Shown here: one piece after another, positions 5,603-11,778 of the stretch
How the letters are laid out: the number at the start of each line of letters is the position of its first letter
Numbering within the stretch: position 1 is the stretch's first letter
Source: an uncultured Eubacteriales bacterium
GTDB lineage: Bacteria; Bacillota; Clostridia; Lachnospirales; Anaerotignaceae
Direction of reading: 5' to 3'
Assembly: GCA_900548595.1 (NCBI GenBank)
Contig: URLB01000061.1
Span: 1 to 11,778 of the forward strand
Length of the DNA stretch: 11,778 bases
Program-made: the position numbers and the translations under genes
The notes under the pieces: model-generated
Seen by the model: the letters and a program-made list of their open reading frames with translations, nothing else
Told to the model about the DNA's origin: nothing
The model's database searches: none

Positions 5603-6778
5603 TTGCTGATTGTACAAAAATACGGCGGTTCTTCGGTAGCCGATAAAGCCGCTGTGCAAAATGCGGCGTCAAGAATAGCCGAAAGTTTCCGCGAGGGCAA
5701 TAAAGTGGTTGTTGTCGTTTCGGCACAGGGAAACACAACAGACGAGCTTTTGAAATATGCTTCCGATATGAATCCCGAAGCGTCGGAAAGAGAACTTGAT
5801 ATGATTTTATCAACGGGAGAACAATTATCGGCGGCTCTTATGGCGATTACTCTTAACGCCATGAATATTCCGGCAATAAGTCTTAACGCATGGCAGCTGG
5901 GGGTTGTTACGACGGAAAATTACGGAAATGCTAAAATAGAGGCCGTATGTTCCGAACGAATAAAAGAGGAACTGGAAAAAGGAAATGTGGTTATTGCCGC
6001 AGGATTCCAGGGGATAAATAAAAACGGCGATATTACTACGTTAGGAAGAGGCGGTTCGGATACGACTGCTGTTGCTCTTGCGGCGGCTTTGGAAGCGGAC
6101 AAATGCGAAATATACACGGATGTCGACGGGGTTTTTACAGCCGACCCGAGAGTAGTCAAAGACGCAGTTAAGCTGAAATCAATAAGCTATGAAGAAATGC
6201 TCGATTATACGACAATGGGAGCTAAAGTGCTGCATAACAGGTCTGTTGAACTTGCAAAAAGGTACAATGTGCCACTCACTGTTCGCTCAAGCTTTTCTAA
6301 AAACGAAGGAACAAGTGTTTGTGCGGAAGGCGGACATCGTGTGGTAAGCGGAATTGCATCTGATAAAAATACGGCTCTTATTTCCATTACGGAAATGGAC
6401 AATATACCGGGAGCGGCAAACGGCGTATTTTCTCTGCTTGCTAAAAAAGGCATAAGCGTTGATATAATTTTATGTTCCGGTACGGGTGAAATATCGTTTA
6501 CAGTTGCTAAAAGAGACATGAAAGCCGCTGTAGAAACTATAAAAGGTTCGGTAAAGGGAAAGATAGAAACAAACGACAGGCTGTCAAAGGTATCGGTTAT
6601 AGGCGCCGGACTGGAGACAAACCCGGGCGTTGTGTCATCTCTACTGGAAGCTATTTATGAGGAAAATATAAATATAGAGATGATTACTACATCTGAAATA
6701 AAAATAAGCCTTCTCATAGATAAAAATGATGAAGAAAGGGCAGTAAGAGCAATACATAATAAGTTTATAAAGCACTGA
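5603..6778 (+). CDS. lysC: Aspartate kinase
   Basis: A 391-aa aspartokinase that phosphorylates L-aspartate with ATP to L-aspartyl-4-phosphate, the committed step to lysine, threonine and methionine. The kinase domain (about 1-230) shows KYGGSS (6-11), VVSAQGNTTDEL (38-49), STGEQLSA (70-77), GRGGSDTTA (148-156) and YTDVDGVFTADPR (171-183). Two ACT domains follow, about 260-325 and 330-390, including GVFSLLAKKGISVDII (274-289) and NIEMITTSEIKISLLI (357-372). The latter resembles the feedback-regulated, lysine-plus-threonine-sensitive Corynebacterium/Bacillus class. It has no fused homoserine dehydrogenase. It starts at TTG, which may limit expression. It is last in the cluster and ends 22 bp before a strong terminator. 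Confidence 0.95.
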   Translation: MLIVQKYGGSSVADKAAVQNAASRIAESFREGNKVVVVVSAQGNTTDELLKYASDMNPEASERELDMILSTGEQLSAALMAITLNAMNIPAISLNAWQLGVVTTENYGNAKIEAVCSERIKEELEKGNVVIAAGFQGINKNGDITTLGRGGSDTTAVALAAALEADKCEIYTDVDGVFTADPRVVKDAVKLKSISYEEMLDYTTMGAKVLHNRSVELAKRYNVPLTVRSSFSKNEGTSVCAEGGHRVVSGIASDKNTALISITEMDNIPGAANGVFSLLAKKGISVDIILCSGTGEISFTVAKRDMKAAVETIKGSVKGKIETNDRLSKVSVIGAGLETNPGVVSSLLEAIYEENINIEMITTSEIKISLLIDKNDEERAVRAIHNKFIKH

Positions 6779-6800
6779 AAATATTTAAATCGTATATTAC

Positions 6801-6870
6801 AAAAAAATTACCTTTCCTTTTTGCAATACGGCATGAACAGCTTTATTGCATACGGAAAGGTAATTTTTTT
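6801..6870. terminator. Bidirectional terminator between convergent lysC and comM
   Basis: A perfect 17-bp outer stem (6801-6817 with 6854-6870) has A7 on its left end and T7 on its right, so it gives a U tract in both directions. The 36-nt apical region contains a second 7-bp stem (6822-6828 with 6844-6850). It lies 22 bp after the lysC stop and 33 bp after the comM stop. Confidence 0.85.
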
Positions 6871-6903
6871 GATTAAAGCGGAGACGGACTTCGGATAAAC
6901 ATA

Positions 6904-8412
6904 TCAATCGTTTTTTAACATCCTGTACTGCATAGCTTCCGCGATATGGTGAGCTTTTATGATTTCACTGTTTTCCAAATCGGCTATGGTTCTTGCGACT
7001 TTCAGTATTTTATGGTATGACCTTGCGCTTAAAGAAAGGCTGTCGAAAGCGGTTTCTGCAAGGGCAGAGGCTTCTTTATCAAGTACACAGAATTTGTCCG
7101 TCTGAGCCGACGACAGCTGTGAATTAAAATATACTCCTTCGTTTTTATATCTTGTCAGCTGTATGTCCCTTGCCGCAGATACACGCTTTTTAATCTCGGC
7201 GGAGCTTTCCGATTTTTCTTTACTGTTAAGATCGTTATATGTAACGTCGGGAGTATCGGCATATATGTCTATACGATCCAGAAGAGGCCCCGATATACGT
7301 TTTCTGTATGCGGCTATTTCGCTTGCTGTACAATGACATCTGCTATCGCCCAGGTACCCGCATGGACATGGGTTCATTGCGGCTGCAAGCATGAATTTCG
7401 ACGGATAGACAACGGAGGCGTTTACTCTTGATATTGTTACTTGACCGTCTTCCATAGGCTGACGTAGAGCCTCAAGGACGCTGCGTTTAAATTCGGGAAG
7501 TTCGTCAAGAAAAAGTACTCCGTAATGAGAAAGGCTTATTTCTCCGGGCTTTGGAATACGGCTTCCTCCCGTAAGGGCAGTCGCCGATATTGTGTGATGA
7601 GGAGAACGAAACGGTCTGTTCGTAATAAGAGGCTGACCTTCTTTCAAAAGGCCTGCTACGCTGTATATTTTTGTTATTTCTATGCTTTCTTCAAATGTTA
7701 AATCCGGAAGTATTGACGGAAGCCTTTTTGCCATCATCGTTTTTCCGCTTCCCGGATGGCCTGTCAGAAGTATATTGTGATATCCTGCCGCCGCAATTTC
7801 CATTGCTCTTTTTACATACTCCTGTCCTTTTACATCGGAAAAATCCGGTTGACTGTCAGTAGAAGAAACGTTTAGTATAGTATTTATATCGGAGGTATAC
7901 TTACTCAGAGTATTATTGCCTATAAGCTGTTTTATATTTTCGATGGGGTACACTTCCATACCGTCGATGAGACAAGCTTCATCGGCGTTTGAAATAGGTA
8001 CTATACATTTTTTAATATTATGTTTTAAGGCGTTGTATACTATCGAAAGGACTCCGTTTACATGGTTTACTCCTCCGTCAAGGGAAAGTTCGCCTATAAT
8101 CATACAGTCGGATATAAACTTTTTATCAATCAATCCCATATTGGACAAAAGTCCTACTGCGATGGGGAGGTCAAATGCAGGACCCTCTTTTTTGGTGTCT
8201 GCCGGCGCAAGATTTATTGTTATGCGTTTCGGAGGCAGTTCATATCCGGAATTTTTTATGGCTGTACGTACTCTCTCTTTTGATTCTTTTACGGCGGAAC
8301 CCGGAAGGCCTACTATTTCGAAGCCTGGAAAACCATTGGAAATGTCAACTTCGACATTAATAATACAACCGTTTATCCCTTCTGCGGCTCCGCTTATGAT
8401 TTTAGAAAGCAT
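6904..8412 (-). CDS. comM: YifB/ComM-family magnesium-chelatase-like AAA+ ATPase
   Basis: A 502-aa protein of typical family length. ComM is a hexameric helicase that promotes branch migration of incoming single-stranded DNA during natural transformation (shown in Vibrio); homologues are common in bacteria not known to be competent. The N-terminal ChlI-type, Lon-protease-like domain (about 1-170) includes KKEGPAFDLPIAVGLL (74-89). The AAA+ core has Walker A GHPGSGKT (218-225), Walker B VLFLDE (299-304), sensor-region Asn347, a Cys cluster C349, C351, C359, C361 that may bind zinc, and LLDRIDI (377-383) with the likely arginine finger. The C-terminal helical domain (about 400-500) ends with the family's SYHKILKVARTIADL segment (465-479). 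The ribosome binding site is a run of six G (8421-8426), 8 bp before the ATG. It is divergent from dprA. Confidence 0.93.
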   Translation of the reverse strand: MLSKIISGAAEGINGCIINVEVDISNGFPGFEIVGLPGSAVKESKERVRTAIKNSGYELPPKRITINLAPADTKKEGPAFDLPIAVGLLSNMGLIDKKFISDCMIIGELSLDGGVNHVNGVLSIVYNALKHNIKKCIVPISNADEACLIDGMEVYPIENIKQLIGNNTLSKYTSDINTILNVSSTDSQPDFSDVKGQEYVKRAMEIAAAGYHNILLTGHPGSGKTMMAKRLPSILPDLTFEESIEITKIYSVAGLLKEGQPLITNRPFRSPHHTISATALTGGSRIPKPGEISLSHYGVLFLDELPEFKRSVLEALRQPMEDGQVTISRVNASVVYPSKFMLAAAMNPCPCGYLGDSRCHCTASEIAAYRKRISGPLLDRIDIYADTPDVTYNDLNSKEKSESSAEIKKRVSAARDIQLTRYKNEGVYFNSQLSSAQTDKFCVLDKEASALAETAFDSLSLSARSYHKILKVARTIADLENSEIIKAHHIAEAMQYRMLKND

Positions 8413-8434
8413 ATAAATTTCCCCCCGTAATTAC

Positions 8435-8440
8435 ATTATA
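8435..8440 (-). promoter_or_regulatory. Putative -10 box for comM
   Basis: TATAAT on the minus strand (8440-8435), 22 bp upstream of the comM ATG. No convincing -35 is found at 16-18 bp, and the box lies close to the start codon, so the call is weak. Confidence 0.25.
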
Positions 8441-8510
8441 AATACATCATATCAAGCAGAATTATTTTTATCAATATATACGTGGCTTTTGATGTTAAAA
8501 AATATTTGTA

Positions 8511-8539
8511 TTGAATTTGGCGTAAAAACAATATATTAT
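8511..8539 (+). promoter_or_regulatory. Putative promoter of dprA-topA
   Basis: -35 TTGAAT (8511-8516), a 17-bp spacer and -10 TATTAT (8534-8539). The predicted start near 8546 gives a leader of about 40 nt to the dprA ATG. Confidence 0.6.
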
Positions 8540-8572
8540 AGAGGTCATGTGAAGAAATTGTTTTTAAACCAT

Positions 8573-8578
8573 AAGGTG
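8573..8578 (+). promoter_or_regulatory. Ribosome binding site that decides the dprA start
   Basis: AAGGTG lies 8 bp before ATG 8587 but only 2 bp before the in-frame ATG at 8581, so 8587 is preferred. Confidence 0.6.
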
Positions 8579-8586
8579 AAATGATT

Positions 8587-9678
8587 ATGAAAAGCGATTA
8601 CTATATTATGTGGCTGAGTCATATAAAAGGAATAGGAATCAAAAAAATAAATAAGTTGATTGAATATTTCGGACGTGCCGAGGAAATATATAAGGCTGAA
8701 AAGTCGGATCTGAAAGCGGCGCTTAATGAAGAAGACGCGTCAAATATTGTGAAATCGGCTAAAGACGTAAGTTTGGATTACTTAGTAAAAAACCTTCGTA
8801 AAGCAGGAGCGGAATATATTTCGATGTATAACGATGCCTTTCCCGAGGGATTAAAAAGCATTGACGATATTCCATCGGGAATATATTATAAAGGGAAACT
8901 TCCGGCTAAAAACGCGGTTTTGGTTTCCATGGTGGGGTCGAGACGATGTACCGAGTATGGAAAACAGGCGGCTTTGAAGCTTTCCGGCGATCTTGCCGAG
9001 AGAGGCATCAGCATAGTCAGCGGTCTTGCAGACGGTATAGACTCGTATTCTCATATAGGTGCGCTCAGACATAAAGGAATAACCATTGCGGTAATGGGAA
9101 CGTCAATAGACAGATGTTATCCTGCCGCTAATATCAGCCTTATGGAAGAAATAATAAAAAACGACGGATGCATTATATCGGAATACGGTCCTTACCGACA
9201 GACATACGCTTCGGACTTTGTAAGAAGAAATCGAATTATAGCGGGGATGTCGAGGGCATTGGTAGTTGTTGAAGCAGAGTTCAAAAGCGGTACGTCTTCT
9301 ACGGTCGACGCTGCGTTAAAATACGGAAGAGAAGTTCTTGCAGTACCGGGAAGCATATTTAATAAGTACAGCGAGGGAACGAATGCGTTGATTCGGGACG
9401 GATGTCATCCGGCTTTATCATTTGAAGATATTTTGAATGAAATCGGTATAGAGAAAGTAAAAAGTGCAGACTGCCGAAAAAATAATATTGACTTGGAAGA
9501 TATTGACGAAGAGGGAAGAAAAATAATAAAATCCCTCAGTGAAGGAGAAAAGGACTTTGAGACTCTGTGGGAAGAAACGGGAATTGATAAAAGTAAAATT
9601 ATGACGGAACTGACGATTTTGGAAATAAGAAAACTTATTCAAAAAATGCCCGGGCAGAGATATAGATTGGTATTTTAG
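8587..9678 (+). CDS. dprA: DNA-processing protein DprA (Smf)
   Basis: A 363-aa protein of usual length. DprA binds single-stranded DNA and loads RecA onto it, protecting transforming DNA in competent cells; it is also widespread in non-competent species. The N-terminal helix-hairpin-helix-like segment is HIKGIGIKKINKLIEYFG (12-29). The Rossmann-type DprA core (about 105-285) carries MVGSRRCTEYG (115-125), SGLADGIDSYSH (145-156), FVRRNRIIAGMS (211-222), SGTSSTVDAALKYGREVLAVPG (234-255) and EGTNALIRDG (263-272). A C-terminal winged-helix (DML1-like) domain covers about 300-363, after an acidic linker. topA begins 11 bp downstream, and its Shine-Dalgarno overlaps the dprA stop codon. dprA-topA is a common Bacillota gene order. 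Confidence 0.95.
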   Translation: MKSDYYIMWLSHIKGIGIKKINKLIEYFGRAEEIYKAEKSDLKAALNEEDASNIVKSAKDVSLDYLVKNLRKAGAEYISMYNDAFPEGLKSIDDIPSGIYYKGKLPAKNAVLVSMVGSRRCTEYGKQAALKLSGDLAERGISIVSGLADGIDSYSHIGALRHKGITIAVMGTSIDRCYPAANISLMEEIIKNDGCIISEYGPYRQTYASDFVRRNRIIAGMSRALVVVEAEFKSGTSSTVDAALKYGREVLAVPGSIFNKYSEGTNALIRDGCHPALSFEDILNEIGIEKVKSADCRKNNIDLEDIDEEGRKIIKSLSEGEKDFETLWEETGIDKSKIMTELTILEIRKLIQKMPGQRYRLVF

Positions 9679-9682
9679 GAGG
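9677..9682 (+). promoter_or_regulatory. Ribosome binding site for the GTG start of topA
   Basis: AGGAGG shares its first two bases with the dprA TAG stop and lies 7 bp before GTG 9690. The nearby ATG at 9700 is out of the topA frame. This arrangement favours translational coupling. Confidence 0.85.
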
Positions 9683-9689
9683 TACGCAA

Positions 9690-11778
9690 GTGTCAAAGAA
9701 TGAAGTAAACGGCAATGCGGAAGAGAAGATTATAAAAGAAGCCGAGAAAAAAACAGTTAAGGCTAAAAAGAAAACGACGAAAAAAACGGCAAAAAAAACA
9801 GCTAAAACAAAGAAAAAACTGGTTATTGTGGAGTCTCCCGCAAAAGCCAGCACAATTACAAAGTTTTTAGGAAAAAACTATACTGTAATGGCGTCAATGG
9901 GACATGTAAGGGACTTGCCCAAAAGTCAGCTCGGAGTGGACATAGAAAACGACTATGAGCCTAAATATATTACTATAAGAGGCAAGGGAGAACTTTTAAG
10001 CGCATTAAGAAAAGAAGCGAAAAACGCAGACCATATTTATCTGGCAACTGACCCTGACCGAGAGGGTGAAGCAATCAGCTGGCACTTGATGACAGCGCTT
10101 AATCTGGATGAGGAAAAAACCGACAGAATCACATTTAATGAAATAACAAAGGACGCGGTTGAAAAGTCGATAAAAAACGCAAGGGGCATAGATATGAACC
10201 TGGTAAACGCTCAGCAGGCACGCCGTGTTCTTGACAGGATAGTAGGTTACCCTGTAAGCAATCTGCTTTGGCAGAAGGTAAAGGGTCGCTTAAGCGCAGG
10301 AAGGGTTCAGTCCGTGGCTCTTAAAATGATATGCGACAGAGAAGACGAAATAAGGAGCTTTATTCCGGAAGAATATTGGACAATAAGCGCTTTTGTAACT
10401 GATACGTCAAAAAATGAATTTGAAGCAAAGCTTTACGGAAACGGAGAGTCGAAAATAGAACTTAAAAGCAGAGAAGATGCGGACAGAGTTCTTCAAGCCG
10501 TTGAGGGAAGCGATTTTATCGTAAAAGAGGTTAAAAGAAACGAGAAAATAAGAAGACCGTATCCGCCTTTTACAACGAGTACTTTGCAGCAGGAGGCAAG
10601 TAAGTATCTTAATTTTACTGCGCAGAAAACAATGATGTTGGCACAGCAATTATATGAAGGCGTTGAAATAAAGGGAGAAGGAACGGTCGGACTTGTTTCT
10701 TATATAAGAACCGATTCCGTAAGAATATCCGATGAAGCATATAGCCAAGTAACGGAATATATAAAAGAAAATATAGGCGAGGACTATATTCCCAAAGAAA
10801 GAAACGTATATAAAACAAAGAAAAATGCTCAGGACGCCCACGAGGCCATACGACCGACGTATTCGTCGAGAACTCCCGACAGCCTGAAAGCTTCTCTTTC
10901 AAATGACCAGTTTAAGCTGTATAAGCTTATCTGGGAAAGATTTGTTTCCAGTCAGATGGCGCCTGCGGTATACGAAACAATGGCAGTTTCGATAGATTCG
11001 GCAGGATATATTTTCAGAATAAACGCTTCAGCCGTAAAATTTAAAGGATTTTTGGAAGTGTATAACAGAGTTGAAGAGACGGAAAATATAATAAAATTCC
11101 CGAAGCTGACGGAAAACTGTGTGCTTAAAACAAAAGAAATAGTTCCGGAACAGCACTTTACGCAGCCGCCTGCAAGATATACGGACGCGTCTCTGATAAA
11201 GACGATGGAAGAACTCGGAATAGGACGCCCCAGTACTTACGCGCCTATATTGGCGACTATAATAGCAAGAAACTATGTTACTAAAGAGAAAAAAGCCATT
11301 TGTTCAACAGAACTTGGAGAAATAGTCAATGATATTATGAAAAACTATTTCCCTGAAATAGTGAATATAAGATTTACTGCGGAAATGGAAGCTGAACTTG
11401 ACCGTGTTGAAGACGGCTCGGACGAATGGAAAAACGTAATAAGAGAGTTTTATCCTATGTTTAAAGAACAGCTGGATAATGCAATGGAAAAGCTTGAAAA
11501 AATAGAAATAAAAGATGAAGAAAGCGATGTCGTCTGTGAAAAATGCGGACGAAAAATGGTTATCAAAGTAGGAAGATACGGGAAATTTTTAGCATGTCCA
11601 GGATACCCGGAATGTAATAACGCAAAGCCGTATTACGAGTCCGCCGATGTTGATTGCCCGAAATGCGGAGGAAAGGTACTGAAAAAGAAATCCAAAAAAG
11701 GAAGAACATATTACGGATGTGAACATAATCCGGAGTGTGATTTTGTTTCTTGGGATAAGCCCGCAAAGGAAAAATGTC
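9690..11778 (+). CDS. topA: DNA topoisomerase I (type IA), 3' end cut by window
   Basis: An open frame of 696 codons runs off the window. TopA relaxes negative supercoils by cutting one strand through a 5'-phosphotyrosine. A lysine-rich extension of about 43 residues precedes the TOPRIM domain. TOPRIM has VIVESPAKA with catalytic Glu48, and TDPDREGEA with metal-binding Asp121, Asp123 and Glu125. The active-site tyrosine is Tyr338 in GLVSYIRTDSVRIS, and QDAHEAIRPT follows. Two C-terminal topoisomerase zinc ribbons are complete: the first begins with C616 and C619, and the second starts at DCPKC. A further KC at the window edge suggests a third ribbon or the end of the protein. GTG is the start because AGGAGG precedes it and no in-frame ATG lies nearby. 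It is co-transcribed with dprA. Confidence 0.95.
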   Translation, partial: MSKNEVNGNAEEKIIKEAEKKTVKAKKKTTKKTAKKTAKTKKKLVIVESPAKASTITKFLGKNYTVMASMGHVRDLPKSQLGVDIENDYEPKYITIRGKGELLSALRKEAKNADHIYLATDPDREGEAISWHLMTALNLDEEKTDRITFNEITKDAVEKSIKNARGIDMNLVNAQQARRVLDRIVGYPVSNLLWQKVKGRLSAGRVQSVALKMICDREDEIRSFIPEEYWTISAFVTDTSKNEFEAKLYGNGESKIELKSREDADRVLQAVEGSDFIVKEVKRNEKIRRPYPPFTTSTLQQEASKYLNFTAQKTMMLAQQLYEGVEIKGEGTVGLVSYIRTDSVRISDEAYSQVTEYIKENIGEDYIPKERNVYKTKKNAQDAHEAIRPTYSSRTPDSLKASLSNDQFKLYKLIWERFVSSQMAPAVYETMAVSIDSAGYIFRINASAVKFKGFLEVYNRVEETENIIKFPKLTENCVLKTKEIVPEQHFTQPPARYTDASLIKTMEELGIGRPSTYAPILATIIARNYVTKEKKAICSTELGEIVNDIMKNYFPEIVNIRFTAEMEAELDRVEDGSDEWKNVIREFYPMFKEQLDNAMEKLEKIEIKDEESDVVCEKCGRKMVIKVGRYGKFLACPGYPECNNAKPYYESADVDCPKCGGKVLKKKSKKGRTYYGCEHNPECDFVSWDKPAKEKC

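Noticed and set aside
5351..5862. Minus-strand ORFs opposite thrB and lysC
   Set aside because: They are shadows of strongly conserved plus-strand genes, with no ribosome binding sites or recognisable domains.
6801..6870. Miniature inverted-repeat transposable element
   Set aside because: The A7/T7 ends, position between convergent stops and lack of a clear target-site duplication fit a bidirectional terminator better.
7916..8416. 166-aa plus-strand ORF opposite comM
   Set aside because: It lies wholly antisense to the conserved N-terminal part of comM and matches no known family.

Overview
The window is chromosomal DNA from a low-GC Gram-positive anaerobe, most likely of class Clostridia (Bacillota). 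The signs are AT-rich intergenic regions, strong GGAGG-type ribosome binding sites, some TTG and GTG starts, a UPF0735/PheB-type ACT protein beside threonine genes, and the comM / dprA-topA arrangement. The species cannot be named from the sequence. No CRISPR array, phage, transposase or toxin-antitoxin module is visible. I found no clear undescribed system; the most interesting items are listed in the findings.

Region 1 (1-508, + strand) is the 3' part of a tRNA cluster: a truncated tRNA-Gly(GCC), tRNA-Gln(TTG), tRNA-Gln(CTG), tRNA-Leu(AAG) and tRNA-Pro(AGG), closed by a good intrinsic terminator. The last two carry adenosine at wobble position 34. No 3' CCA is encoded after any of the five.

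Region 2 (651-3477, - strand) is a two-gene operon. An orphan 504-aa protein with what looks like a divergent pRiA4b ORF-3-type C-terminal domain is followed by a CobD-like threonine-phosphate decarboxylase. It ends at a 15-bp hairpin. The promoter region at 3326-3477 also fires rightward.

Region 3 (3426-6778, + strand) holds a HAD-family phosphatase with its own near-consensus promoter. It is followed by a tight cluster of an ACT/PheB-like protein, homoserine kinase (thrB) and aspartate kinase (lysC). Aspartate kinase starts the aspartate-family pathway and homoserine kinase makes the threonine precursor O-phosphohomoserine; the ACT protein is a likely amino-acid-sensing partner. Homoserine dehydrogenase, aspartate-semialdehyde dehydrogenase and threonine synthase are not in the window. 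A large bidirectional terminator (6801-6870) separates lysC from the convergent comM.

Region 4 (6904-11778) is a DNA-processing block. comM (YifB-type AAA+ ATPase, - strand) is divergent from dprA and topA (+ strand) across a 174-bp promoter region. ComM and DprA both act on single-stranded DNA during transformation and recombination. topA starts at GTG 11 bp after dprA and runs off the window end, lacking only its extreme C-terminus.
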